DNA of 47,145 nucleotides from Phaeodactylibacter luteus (GTDB taxonomy: Bacteria; Bacteroidota; Bacteroidia; Chitinophagales; Saprospiraceae), in assembly GCF_007993045.1 (NCBI RefSeq), contig NZ_VOOR01000044.1:1-47145 (forward strand), in the 5' to 3' direction. The notes beneath the pieces are model-generated. The model had not been told where the DNA came from. It saw only the letters and a list, made by a program, of their open reading frames with translations, and searched no databases. Each line of letters begins with the position of its first letter. Position 1 is the first letter of the stretch. Made by a program: the position numbers and the translations under genes. Positions 31,650 through 40,602 of the stretch are shown in pieces.

Positions 31650-33716
31650 ATGGCCCAATCAGCAGAGACGCCCTTAACTCCACGCGATATCAGTTGGCTA
31701 CATTTCAACCACAGGGTGTTACAAGAGGCTGCAGACCCTTGCAACCCCCTTTACGACCGGCTCCGGTTCCTGGCCATTTACAGCTCCAACCTCGATGAGT
31801 TTTATCGGGTGAGGGTGGCAGCGCTCCGGAGTTTCCGGAAAGTTGCGAAAGCCGACCGCAAGGATTGGCATATTGCTCTGCGCCCAAGGCGGGTGCTCAG
31901 GGAGATCAAACAGATGGTCAAGGCACAGCAGGCCGAGTTTGGGGCGATTTTCAGGACAGGCATATTGCCGGGCTTGGCCGAGCAGGGCATTTACTTGCGC
32001 AAGCCGGCAGAATTCACGCCACAGCAAGTCGAATGGGCTTTTGCTTTCTATTTCCGAGACCTGGCCCCCCACATCAAGGTGCTCAATATTGGCCCTGCTG
32101 AGGGCACGCCCTTTCTGGAAAACCAAGCACTGTACCTCGCTTTCCACGCAGGGGGGGAGGCCGTGCTCAGTTTGGTGAAAATCCCGGTCAGCCATTTCCC
32201 TCGTTTCATTGCCCTCCCTGCTTCAGCGGAAGGCGCCCATGAATGGGCTTTTCTGGATGATATGGTGCGGCATGGGCTGGGGCAGCAGTTCGGCCTGCCG
32301 GGCTCAGCTTTTTATGCCCTGAAGCTTTCAAGGGATGCCGACCTTTATCTGGAGGACGAGTACGGAGAAGACATCGTCGAGAAAATCCGGCGCAGCCTTG
32401 GCAAGCGGGAAGTTGGAGCGCCCACCCGGCTGCTTTATGATGACAGGATGCCCAAGCCGATGCGGCAGCAGCTGAAAGCTTGTTTTGGCCTTAGCAAATA
32501 CGATATGGTGCCCGGGGCGCCTTACCACAACTTTCACGATTTTGCAGATTTCCCGCTTCCGGATGGCATGGCGGGCCTTCAACGGGAAACCCTGCCGCCC
32601 CTGCCTCACCCCAAGCTTCAGCATGCCGCTTCTCTGATTGATGAGGTGCTGGAGGCCGATCAGTTCCTGCATTTCCCTTACCATGATTACCGTGCGGTGC
32701 CGGCCCTTATCCGGGAAGCGGCGCGCAGGCCAGAGGTGGCCTATATCAAAATCACCCTATACCGGGCAGCAGACCGCTCTGCAGTCATTAGCGCGCTGCA
32801 GCAAGCATTATCAAATGGCAAACGGGTAGTGGCTTTCATAGAGGCCAAAGCCCGGTTTGACGAGGCGGCCAACTTGCATTGGGGGGAGCAGCTGGAAGAG
32901 CAGGGGGCCGAGGTGCGCTACAACATCCCGGGGTTGAAGGTGCACACCAAGCTGCTGCTGATCGGGCTTAAATCTCCGGAGGGCCTGCGGCATTTGGCTT
33001 ACCTTGGCACCGGCAATTTTAATGAGAAAACGGCCCGGTTTTACACGGACTTCGCCCTGATGACGGCAGATGCGCGCCTGGCCGATGAAGTGGCCCTGCT
33101 CTTCGCCTTCCTAGAAGGCCGGCGGGAGCAATTGCCCTTCCGCCACCTGATGGCAGCGCCTTCCAATCTAAGGGCTTCCCTGTTCCGGCTTATTGAGCAG
33201 GAGGTTGCACAGGCTAGGGCAGGGGGCGAAGCCTGGATATTCCTGAAGATGAACAACCTTGAAGATGCTGCCATTATCCGCAAGCTGTATGAGGCCTGCG
33301 AAGCAGGTGTGAAAGTGCGCATGATCGTCCGTGGCATTTGCAGGGCTGTTGCAGGCCCGGAAGGGGCAGGGGAGAATATGCAGATCATTTCGGTCGTTGA
33401 CCGCTATCTTGAGCATGCCCGTGCTTACATTTTTGCGAACGGAGGGCGGCCAAAGACTTTCCTCGCATCGGCAGATTGGATGACCCGTAACTTGGACCAT
33501 CGGGTGGAAGTTGCTTTCCCGCTGTACGATGAGGAGATCGCCGCCGAAGTCAGGAAGGTCATGGAGCTGCAATGGGCTGACCCGCTCAAGGCACGTTGTA
33601 TAGAGGGCCTTGAGCCTGACAACCGCTACATGCGCCGTACGCTTGGCGAACCCACTTCACAAGAAGCGATATACCAAAGGATGAAGGCTGCATTGGCCAT
33701 TACCCCTGTGTTATAG
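31650..33716 (+). CDS. ppk1: Polyphosphate kinase 1
   Basis: The start is set at 31650 (MAQSAETPLTPRDISWLHFNHRVLQEA); 26 more in-frame residues upstream do not fit the family. The 688-residue protein has the four PPK1 parts: the N domain with ISWLHFNHRVL and YSSNLDEFYRVRVA, the H domain, and two PLD-like C domains. The autophosphorylated histidine is in PGLKVHTKLLLI and the second catalytic histidine in the LEHARAYIFANGG region; FNEKTARFYTDFALMT is also diagnostic. It makes polyphosphate from ATP reversibly. No ppx or phoU gene is adjacent. Confidence 0.96.
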   Translation: MAQSAETPLTPRDISWLHFNHRVLQEAADPCNPLYDRLRFLAIYSSNLDEFYRVRVAALRSFRKVAKADRKDWHIALRPRRVLREIKQMVKAQQAEFGAIFRTGILPGLAEQGIYLRKPAEFTPQQVEWAFAFYFRDLAPHIKVLNIGPAEGTPFLENQALYLAFHAGGEAVLSLVKIPVSHFPRFIALPASAEGAHEWAFLDDMVRHGLGQQFGLPGSAFYALKLSRDADLYLEDEYGEDIVEKIRRSLGKREVGAPTRLLYDDRMPKPMRQQLKACFGLSKYDMVPGAPYHNFHDFADFPLPDGMAGLQRETLPPLPHPKLQHAASLIDEVLEADQFLHFPYHDYRAVPALIREAARRPEVAYIKITLYRAADRSAVISALQQALSNGKRVVAFIEAKARFDEAANLHWGEQLEEQGAEVRYNIPGLKVHTKLLLIGLKSPEGLRHLAYLGTGNFNEKTARFYTDFALMTADARLADEVALLFAFLEGRREQLPFRHLMAAPSNLRASLFRLIEQEVAQARAGGEAWIFLKMNNLEDAAIIRKLYEACEAGVKVRMIVRGICRAVAGPEGAGENMQIISVVDRYLEHARAYIFANGGRPKTFLASADWMTRNLDHRVEVAFPLYDEEIAAEVRKVMELQWADPLKARCIEGLEPDNRYMRRTLGEPTSQEAIYQRMKAALAITPVL

Positions 33717-33754
33717 CTCTGCTTGGGGCAACACTGAGCTGTAGCGGGCTTGAG

Positions 33755-33917
33755 CAAAGCGCAGGTTGGCGCGGGGACCGGCCTAGCGCTGCGGAGGGGT
33801 GTTAAGCCCGCTAGGGCCGAGCGGGCAGCGAGCCCCGGAGCATAGCGGCACCTGCCGGCTGGGCCCCTCCTTGCGGCAGGGGCAGGCCCCATCAAAAACA
33901 AACGGCAACCTGCTTTG
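33755..33917 (+). repeat. Dispersed GC-rich hairpin repeat, copy F
   Basis: The shared core is present (GGCCTAGCGCTGCGGAGGGG, hairpin GCCC-GCTA-GGGC, AGCGAGCCCCGGAGC, TAGCGG, GGCAGGGGCAGGCCCC). The ends are again inverted relative to each other: CAAAGCGCAGGTTG (33755-33768) and CAACCTGCTTTG (33906-33917), matching except for a GC insertion. These end sequences differ from those of copies C and E. It lies between ppk1 and the DinB-like gene. Confidence 0.72.
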
Positions 33918-33921
33918 TAGC

Positions 33922-34416
33922 ATGAACGCCTTATTCAAAACGGACAAGATGACTCAATCAGAGCTGATCATTTTAAACTTTACGGAAATCAGGAGAAGAA
34001 GCATCAAGCTTTGGAGCGTGCTCCCGGAAAGCCACTATCATTGGAAGCCGGATGAAGAAGCCATGACTGCGATAGAGATGGTCCGGCACGTTTTGGAAGC
34101 CGATTATGGATGGGATATGATCATCAATAAGGGGAGTATGGCGAACTATAGGACGCCTTGGCAGGGCAGGGCATTGGGCAGTGTCTCCGGCGAGCTTGAA
34201 TTTGCACAGCCCTATAGGGATGCCTTTTTGGAAAGTGTACGGCAATTTTCAGATAAAGACCTCAGCGAAGGCTATGTCATACACCCGGGGAATGGTGAAC
34301 AGAAGGCCCTTGGGAAGTACTTATTGCGGATTGGGTACCATGAATCTGTGCACGCAGGGCAATTTTTAGCTTATCTGAGGGCAATGAACATTGAACGGCC
34401 AAGAATATGGGACTGA
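33922..34416 (+). CDS. DinB-like metal-dependent protein
   Basis: The start is set at 33922 (MNALFKTDKMTQSELIILNF) or 33949 (MTQSEL); earlier in-frame sequence is repeat DNA. The 164-residue protein is a four-helix bundle of DinB type with histidines in MVRHVLEADYGWD and GYHESVHAGQFLAYLR that would bind a divalent metal. Family members include thiol transferases and stress-induced proteins of unknown substrate. There is no signal peptide. Confidence 0.8.
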   Translation: MNALFKTDKMTQSELIILNFTEIRRRSIKLWSVLPESHYHWKPDEEAMTAIEMVRHVLEADYGWDMIINKGSMANYRTPWQGRALGSVSGELEFAQPYRDAFLESVRQFSDKDLSEGYVIHPGNGEQKALGKYLLRIGYHESVHAGQFLAYLRAMNIERPRIWD

Positions 34417-34532
34417 GCAGGGGCTGTGGCAGCTTTGAGAACATAAGGAACTGGTTTTGCACCTTGAGATGGCTTCAGAAGCAGTTACCGGGCGCGCTGT
34501 CCTGCTTTAGGAGAGTATAGCATAGCATGTTC

Positions 34533-36245
34533 CTAAGTACTCAATTGAGCGATCCTCCAAATAGCCGTTGCCTGACGGGCCAGCCATTTTTGGTGCGCAA
34601 TGATTCGGTCGGGCCCCCACCGATCATTCTCATTGGCTATCCGTTGAGTGATTGCGAATTCACTTTGTGCAAAAGCCTCCCGCTTGGTTTCGAACCCTTT
34701 ATTGCCGATCTCCCGATTTGCCGATTTGTTGAGTATCGTCATATTGCCCAGACGGTACAGGAACTGTTCGTGATCTCTGTCGCCGATATGATCCCATGCT
34801 TCCTGTACCGACTCCGGCATGATGTGCTCAATATTGTACGCATCGCTCTCAAAATCATAGCTGCTGCCCGAAGTATGCCGTTCGATCTCGAACAGGATGT
34901 ACCGGATGATCCGCTTGTTTCGGGCCTGAGTCGTCCGCATAACCTTATCTGTAAAATCGCCTCTGAATTTATCATCGGCAATATAAATGGGCTTTAAAGC
35001 GGTAAGCACTTGCTGTAACCCCCTGATTTCGTCAGATGAAAGCTGCACAGCAACCCGGTTGTACACTCTTTCCTGCTCATTCGCCGCTAAACTTCCGATG
35101 ACATTGTACCGGAATGAAATGATACAACAGGCGCGCAGCAAGCCCGTAAAGTCTCCCGGCTGTAGTTTGTGGTGAGCGGCCAGCAGCAGTGGGTACAATT
35201 GCCGGACATTGAACATCCGCAGGTACTTGATATATTCAGCCTGCTCACTATTCCAAAGGCTGTCCTCCGCATGAGGCAAAGCGGCATAGACCTGCGCATT
35301 TTGCTCTACATCCCGGATCAAATCAAAGACCGCTTTTTTTCCGGCTATCCGCTCCCTTACCCGTTTAAAAAGTTCTGCATGGCGTACAAACCGATTTTTA
35401 CTGTTCCAATAGGCACGCAGGAAGTCGGGCAGGCTTTCGTTACCGATCACCCCAACCAGCCGCTCCCACTGATCTTCGATTTCGCGCAGTTCATGCTCAT
35501 CGCCACCCTGACTGTGCACCACCGAAAACAGGTAATTCTTCAGCAGGTCAGTCGAGGAGAGTTTGACCCCTCTCGCATTTAAGGTCTCAAAAACCTTGTA
35601 GGCATTAAGCTCGTCATTTACCGTGATGACCGTGAAGAAGAGTTTGTCCGATAAAGAATCAATAAACTGTGCCAGTTCCGCTCCCTTTTGATTGGAGGCA
35701 AAGCGCTTTCTCACCTGATCATAGAGCCAGTCGTAAGCCTTCCGCATCAGATGCTCCGTTGCTTTCAGGTTTCGTCTTGGAGCCGGTTCAAGTGCCACCA
35801 GATAGCGCTGATACAGGTTGTTGTTATTCCGGTTGAGGTACAGCTTGCTTTTTGGAATGAGCGTGACCGGATCAAGATAGCCAATAAAGGCACTGCGCAA
35901 TTGATCTAAGCGCCGCTGATTCGGATCTGACTCAATATCATTATCAATCAGATTCTGCAAATTCCCTAAAACCGCCAGCACCAATATACTTAAAGTCGTT
36001 AAACGCTGCTGACCGTCTATGACATCAAAGTTTTTGCTGTCCCTGGATTGCAAGACCAAATACCCCATATAGTGCTCCTGCTCTCCGCTTTCTTCAAACA
36101 GCCCCTCAATATCCTGCCATAGGTCGTCCCACTCCGTGCTCGTCCAGCTGTAGTCGCGCTGAAAGCGGGGCACGGTGTAAATCAGCCCGTTTCCCATAAG
36201 TTGCCGGTAGGTTCTGTTGGAGGCACCTATGTTCATCACGCTCAC
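34533..36245 (-). CDS. DUF262/DUF1524 protein (GmrSD-like type IV restriction enzyme)
   Basis: The 570-residue protein fuses a DUF262 domain with DVIDGQQRLTTLSIL (DGQQR motif, about residues 75-90) and a DUF1524 HNH-type nuclease domain near the C-terminus with YNIEHIMPES and LGNMTILNKSANREIG. GmrS and GmrD are these two halves, here in one chain, as in many bacteria. GmrSD-type enzymes cut phage DNA with modified (glucosylated) cytosines using NTP; some other members serve as partners in defence systems. It lies at the edge of the defence island and is divergent from the CYTH gene. Fusion and motifs are seen; specificity is inferred. Confidence 0.88.
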   Translation of the reverse strand: MSVMNIGASNRTYRQLMGNGLIYTVPRFQRDYSWTSTEWDDLWQDIEGLFEESGEQEHYMGYLVLQSRDSKNFDVIDGQQRLTTLSILVLAVLGNLQNLIDNDIESDPNQRRLDQLRSAFIGYLDPVTLIPKSKLYLNRNNNNLYQRYLVALEPAPRRNLKATEHLMRKAYDWLYDQVRKRFASNQKGAELAQFIDSLSDKLFFTVITVNDELNAYKVFETLNARGVKLSSTDLLKNYLFSVVHSQGGDEHELREIEDQWERLVGVIGNESLPDFLRAYWNSKNRFVRHAELFKRVRERIAGKKAVFDLIRDVEQNAQVYAALPHAEDSLWNSEQAEYIKYLRMFNVRQLYPLLLAAHHKLQPGDFTGLLRACCIISFRYNVIGSLAANEQERVYNRVAVQLSSDEIRGLQQVLTALKPIYIADDKFRGDFTDKVMRTTQARNKRIIRYILFEIERHTSGSSYDFESDAYNIEHIMPESVQEAWDHIGDRDHEQFLYRLGNMTILNKSANREIGNKGFETKREAFAQSEFAITQRIANENDRWGPDRIIAHQKWLARQATAIWRIAQLST

Positions 36246-36369
36246 TTAATGGTGCAGTCACCGTCTGTTTAATAGGGTGAAAATAGGGAAAGCGTAATAA
36301 AAACAGGCGCAGTTGCCCCGTTTTTCCTATTTTGGCAGGCGACCCTCACACGACGAACTGAACCATCGT

Positions 36370-37380
36370 ATGTTTGAAAACCTCCTTCCGGACAAAGCCA
36401 GCGGAGTAATATACAGCGCAACCAAATACAGCGGGCAGATCTGCCAGCCAATCTTGATGTTCCTGATTCTTTTCTCCTTCAGCCGGGCGGTGGCTCAGGA
36501 GGCGCCGGGCCGTGGTATTGATGCCCTTCGGATTGAAAACGAAGTCAAACTCAGCGTACCCGAAGCCCTGTCGGATTCCGTTTGGAATTACCTGCTGCAG
36601 GCTTACCTGGACGGCACGCCTGACTTCCTGCGCAATCATATCCCGCCCTTCAGCTATCAGGTTGCCACCGACTCCTTCGTTGACCAATACTACGACACTC
36701 ACAGGTTCAGCCTGTTGCAGCTCCGCAGCGGTGCCCGCTACCGGCAGCGGTTCTCCCTTTCCGGCGCAGGGGGCGAAAAAGACGGCCGGGAGCTGATACA
36801 GCTCAAAATGGATAGCGAAGGCAGCAACGCCCTCAGCCGGGGGGAATACAAATACGATGTGGAGCACTATCAAAAAGCGGAGGAGCCCCTCGATTACCAC
36901 CCCTTTATGGGGCGGGTGAAAAGAGGGCAGCGCGACGAACTGATTGGCCGGCTGAAAGAATATGGCATCAACCCCGAAAGCTTGTCTCCTACCATCCGTA
37001 TCACACAAATCAGAAGGCGGCTCTACTTTTTTACGGGCGACCGCCCCTTTTCCACCCTCACCCTCGATGCTGTAACGGCGGATTATCAGGGGAAAGGCAC
37101 TCATTTCCATGAACTGGAGCTGGAGCTCAATGAAATACGCTATACCGAAAGCCAAGCTTCCGAAAGGGAAGCTATGGAGGCTGTCAACAACCTAGTGCAG
37201 GAGGATATCCTGCGGCGCTTCCCGGGCATCGTACAAGATCAGACTCCAAAATACAACAAGGCCGCTACTGCGATCGGCATCTCCGCCGGGGCTTCCAATA
37301 CCCGCTACTACCTCCTCGGGCTCATAGGGCTGCTACTGGCTGGCTTCCTTTTCTGGTGGTTGCAGACAAGCCGCCGCTGA
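36370..37380 (+). CDS. CYTH / triphosphate-tunnel-like protein with membrane anchor
   Basis: The start could be 36370 (MFENLLPDKASG) or 36457 (MFLILFSFSRAVAQ); both lead into one hydrophobic N-terminal segment that looks like a signal peptide. The first position of the frame (36313) overlaps likely promoter sequence. The CYTH domain begins with IENEVKL, an ExExK signature, and continues with YYDTHRF, RYRQRF, ELIQLKMDSE and ELELELNEIRY, alternating charged strands that would line the tunnel. A C-terminal hydrophobic helix (YYLLGLIGLLLAGFLFWWLQ) ends the protein. Relatives hydrolyse or make inorganic triphosphate, polyphosphate or ATP derivatives. With both a signal-like start and a C-terminal anchor, the domain should face the periplasm, which is unusual for the family. 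Confidence 0.7.
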   Translation: MFENLLPDKASGVIYSATKYSGQICQPILMFLILFSFSRAVAQEAPGRGIDALRIENEVKLSVPEALSDSVWNYLLQAYLDGTPDFLRNHIPPFSYQVATDSFVDQYYDTHRFSLLQLRSGARYRQRFSLSGAGGEKDGRELIQLKMDSEGSNALSRGEYKYDVEHYQKAEEPLDYHPFMGRVKRGQRDELIGRLKEYGINPESLSPTIRITQIRRRLYFFTGDRPFSTLTLDAVTADYQGKGTHFHELELELNEIRYTESQASEREAMEAVNNLVQEDILRRFPGIVQDQTPKYNKAATAIGISAGASNTRYYLLGLIGLLLAGFLFWWLQTSRR

Positions 37381-37409
37381 GCCGGTAGCCCGGAAAATAT
37401 TAAATTGTA

Positions 37410-37421
37410 ATGCTTAAGCAT
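37410..37421. promoter_or_regulatory. Perfect 12-bp palindrome before the methyltransferase gene
   Basis: ATGCTTAAGCAT reads the same on both strands and ends five bases before the methyltransferase ATG at 37427. The position suits an operator or a site controlling expression of the island's first gene. The preceding ATATTAAATTG stretch may be the promoter. Confidence 0.4.
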
Positions 37422-37426
37422 CAACC

Positions 37427-40183
37427 ATGAACGCAGTAGAAATAGAAGAAGCCGTCTCCCAACTGGTCAGCCAACCCTTTGACCCAGACGAGTTTCCCTT
37501 TGCCTTCCTGGAAGCCTATGGGAATAAGGAAACGACCGTCAAGCGCCTGCGGAAGGGCAACTCCAATAAGTCTAAGATGGAAGGCGGGGTGCTGCAGCGC
37601 AACAACATTCACATTGCGACCTGCGAACCGGGCGCGGTAGCGGATACGCTGCGGCAGCTGCAGGAAGCCCGGGAAACCGCCAAAAATAAAGCTAAATTCG
37701 TACTCGCTACCGATGGCGAAGAGTTGCAGGCCGAAAACCTGAACAGCGGAGAGACCCTGGCGTGCGCCTACCCCGATTTCCATCAACACTTTACTTTCTT
37801 CTTTGAGCTGGCGGGCATCAGCACCGTAAAGGAGATACGGGAAAGCTCCTTCGACATCAAAGCCACGGGGCGGCTCAATAAGCTGTACATGGAGCTGCTG
37901 CGCGCCAATCCTGACTGGGCGACTCCGGAGCGCAAGCAGGACATGAACCACTTCATGGCCCGCCTCATCTTCTGCTTTTTTGCGGAAGACACGAGTATTT
38001 TTGCTGGCGATAACCTCTTCACGGGCACAGTGGAGCAGATGAGCGCGCCGGATGCTTCCAATATGCACGAGATCATCGGGGAGCTGTTCCGGGCGATGGA
38101 TGTCAAAACGGAGGAGCGCGAAGCACAGGGTATCCGTACCTGGGCGCGCAAATTCCCCTACGTCAACGGGGAGCTGTTTTCCGGGGCGACGGACTGCCCC
38201 CGCTTTACCAAGATTGCCCGCTCTTACCTGCTGCATGTGGGGCGGCTTGACTGGCAGCAGATCAACCCGGATATCTTCGGCTCTATGATACAGGCGGTGG
38301 CGGACGAGGACGAGCGGGGCTCCCTGGGGATGCACTATACCTCCGTGCCCAATATCCTGAAGGTGCTCAACCCGCTCTTCCTGGATGAGCTGCGGGAGCA
38401 ACTGGAGGAAGCGGGCGACAACCCCCGTAAACTGCTCAACCTGCGCAAGCGCATTGCCCGCATCCGCGTTTTTGACCCGGCCTGTGGCTCGGGCAACTTC
38501 CTGGTCATTGCCTACAAGCAACTGCGGGAAATCGAGCACGAGATCAACCTCCGGCGGGGAGAGCCGGACCGCCCCACCGAAATTCCCCTGACCAACTTCC
38601 GGGGCATAGAGATCAAAGGATTTTCTGCCGAAATTGCCCGCCTGGCGCTCATCATAGCCGAGTACCAATGCGATGTGCTCTACCTGGGGCAGCAGCTGGC
38701 CCTGGCGGAGTTCCTGCCGCTGGATGCGGAAAACTGGATTACCTGCGGGAATGCGCTGCGCCTGAACTGGCTGACGGTTTGCCCGCCTACGGGTACGGGG
38801 GTAGAACTAGGTGGAGATGACCTCTTTAGTGCACTACAGCAGCAAGCGAATATTGATTTTGAGAATGAGGGTGGGGAAACGTTTATTTGTGGGAATCCGC
38901 CGTATTTGGGCTCTACCTGGCAGTCTAAAGAGCAGAAATCGGACCTGAAAGAAATTTTTGCAAAGTACACGAAAAGCTGGAAGTCGCTGGATTATGTGGC
39001 AGGCTGGTTTATGAAGGCAGCTGAGTACGGTACGCATACCAATGCCTCTGCCGCTTTTGTATCAACGAACTCGATCTGCCAAGGGCAGCAAGTGCCAATT
39101 TTATGGCCTTTGATTTTTAAAAAGGAATACGAGATTAGTTTTGCTCATACTTCTTTTAAGTGGGCTAATTTAGCGAGTTATAATGCGGGGGTGACTGTTG
39201 TTATCGTTGGGATTTCAAGTCAACCCAATAAGGTGAGACGGTTATTTTCATTGGATGAGCAAAATGAAACGATTGAGAAGAAGGCCGAAAATATCAATGC
39301 TTACCTTACTCCATCTGAAAATGTAATCGTTCAGAAAATATCCAAACCGATGTCTGAAGTCTACGAAATGCGGTTTGGTAATAAACCAGTGGATGGTGGG
39401 AACCTTCTTTTATCTAAAGATGACTTATCAAGTCTCAATTTCAATAATATTCAACAAAAGAAGTTCATTCGCCGAATTTATGGATCTGCTGAGTTTATCC
39501 GTGGATTGAGCCGCTATGTACTCTGGATAAAAGATGACCATTTGGAAGAAGCTTCTATGATCCCTCCCATTTCTAAGCGTATTGAAGCAGTAAAAGAAAT
39601 GCGATTAGCAAGTCGGGATAAAAGCGCAAATAAAATGGCGGAGCGTGCTCACCAAATGCGCGAAATGAATATATCAGAAGTATGGACGATTGTAGTACCG
39701 AGGACATCCTCAGAAAGGAGAAGGTTTCTACCTACAGGGTTAATCGGAAACTATGCTACGGTTACAAGTGAAACATTTGCTCTCTTCGACGCCCCCCTCT
39801 GGAACCTAGCCCTCATCGCCTCAAAACTCCATCTGGTATGGATAGCCACCGTTTGCGGTAAGTTAAAAACCGACTATCGCTACTCCAACACCCTCGGCTG
39901 GAACACCTTCCCCGTCCCCCAGCTGACTACCAAAAACAAGGAAGACCTGACCCGCTGCGCCGAAGACATCCTGCTCGCCCGCGAGCGCCACTTCCCAGCC
40001 ACGATAGCCGAGCTGTACGACCCGGAAAAGATGCCCGAAGACCTCCGGCATGCCCACGAGCGCAACGATGAGGTGCTGGAGCGCATCTACATCGGCCGCC
40101 GCTTCAAAAACGATACCGAGCGCCTGGAAAAGCTCTTTGAACTGTATACGGAAATGACTGCAAAAAAATCGGATAGATCATGA
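37427..40183 (+). CDS. N6-adenine DNA methyltransferase, MmeI/COG1002-like, with restriction-type architecture
   Basis: The 918-residue protein has an N-terminal ~300-residue domain (FPFAFLEAYGNKETTVKRLR, then HFMARLIFCFFAEDTSIFAG) found in MmeI-like enzymes. The methyltransferase core holds motif I FDPACGSGNFL (Asp about 350) and motif IV NPPY at 490-493, the signature of N6-adenine methylases. The C-terminal third contains the target-recognition region and ends in a helical segment. Whether the N-terminus still cuts DNA is unclear; I see no complete PD-(D/E)XK set. The gene is mosaic: about 38,820-39,780 is AT-rich (35% G+C in one counted line) between flanks of 58-65%. It overlaps the next gene by four bases (ATGA). 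Confidence 0.9.
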   Translation: MNAVEIEEAVSQLVSQPFDPDEFPFAFLEAYGNKETTVKRLRKGNSNKSKMEGGVLQRNNIHIATCEPGAVADTLRQLQEARETAKNKAKFVLATDGEELQAENLNSGETLACAYPDFHQHFTFFFELAGISTVKEIRESSFDIKATGRLNKLYMELLRANPDWATPERKQDMNHFMARLIFCFFAEDTSIFAGDNLFTGTVEQMSAPDASNMHEIIGELFRAMDVKTEEREAQGIRTWARKFPYVNGELFSGATDCPRFTKIARSYLLHVGRLDWQQINPDIFGSMIQAVADEDERGSLGMHYTSVPNILKVLNPLFLDELREQLEEAGDNPRKLLNLRKRIARIRVFDPACGSGNFLVIAYKQLREIEHEINLRRGEPDRPTEIPLTNFRGIEIKGFSAEIARLALIIAEYQCDVLYLGQQLALAEFLPLDAENWITCGNALRLNWLTVCPPTGTGVELGGDDLFSALQQQANIDFENEGGETFICGNPPYLGSTWQSKEQKSDLKEIFAKYTKSWKSLDYVAGWFMKAAEYGTHTNASAAFVSTNSICQGQQVPILWPLIFKKEYEISFAHTSFKWANLASYNAGVTVVIVGISSQPNKVRRLFSLDEQNETIEKKAENINAYLTPSENVIVQKISKPMSEVYEMRFGNKPVDGGNLLLSKDDLSSLNFNNIQQKKFIRRIYGSAEFIRGLSRYVLWIKDDHLEEASMIPPISKRIEAVKEMRLASRDKSANKMAERAHQMREMNISEVWTIVVPRTSSERRRFLPTGLIGNYATVTSETFALFDAPLWNLALIASKLHLVWIATVCGKLKTDYRYSNTLGWNTFPVPQLTTKNKEDLTRCAEDILLARERHFPATIAELYDPEKMPEDLRHAHERNDEVLERIYIGRRFKNDTERLEKLFELYTEMTAKKSDRS

Positions 40184-40602
40184 ACCCACATCGGAATGTA
40201 GAAGAAAAGCTTTACACGCAAATAGGGGAATTGCTTTCCCTCGCGAGAAGAAAAGTGGTCAGTCAGGTCAATCAGACGATGGTCGTCACCTATTATGAAA
40301 TCGGTCGGATCATCGTTGAAAATGAGCAAGGGGGAAATGAACGGGCGGAGTATGGTAAAGGAATCCTGAACGGGCTTTCGAAGCGTTTGTCCCAGGATTT
40401 TGGCAGAGGGTTCTCAACGGATAATTTGGAGAACATGAGACGGTTCTATTTGACGTACTCAAAATCCGAGACACTGTCTCGGAAATCTGAACTTCCTGAT
40501 TTTCGGTTAAGCTGGTCCCATTACCTCAAACTAATGAGAATTGAAGACGAGGCTGGGTACAGCGTCTCCTTTGGCAGTGACCATAAAAAAGTACAAGCAT
40601 GA
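40180..40602 (+). CDS. Truncated DUF1016 (YhcG N-terminal domain) protein
   Basis: The 140-residue product matches the N-terminal winged-helix part of DUF1016/YhcG proteins (YTQIGELLSLARRKVVSQVN, TYYEIGRIIVENEQ, LSKRLSQDFGRGFS, LSWSHYLKLMRIEDE). Full-length members of ~340 residues continue into a PDDEXK nuclease; here the sequence leaves the family after RIEDEAG and stops 14 residues later, so the nuclease is missing. Both borders are ATGA overlaps (with the methyltransferase and with the helicase), so the gene is translationally locked into the operon. It may be a remnant kept for coupling, or a DNA-binding or assembly subunit. G+C is intermediate (43% in one counted line). Confidence 0.8.
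   Translation: MNPHRNVEEKLYTQIGELLSLARRKVVSQVNQTMVVTYYEIGRIIVENEQGGNERAEYGKGILNGLSKRLSQDFGRGFSTDNLENMRRFYLTYSKSETLSRKSELPDFRLSWSHYLKLMRIEDEAGYSVSFGSDHKKVQA

Noticed and set aside
37421-38668. Long minus-strand open frame (415 codons) opposite the methyltransferase
   Set aside because: It is the antisense shadow of a GC-rich gene; the plus strand has clear methyltransferase motifs and the shadow protein has no recognisable domain.
40180-40602. DUF1016 gene as a complete nuclease
   Set aside because: The PDDEXK half is missing; only the N-terminal domain is encoded.
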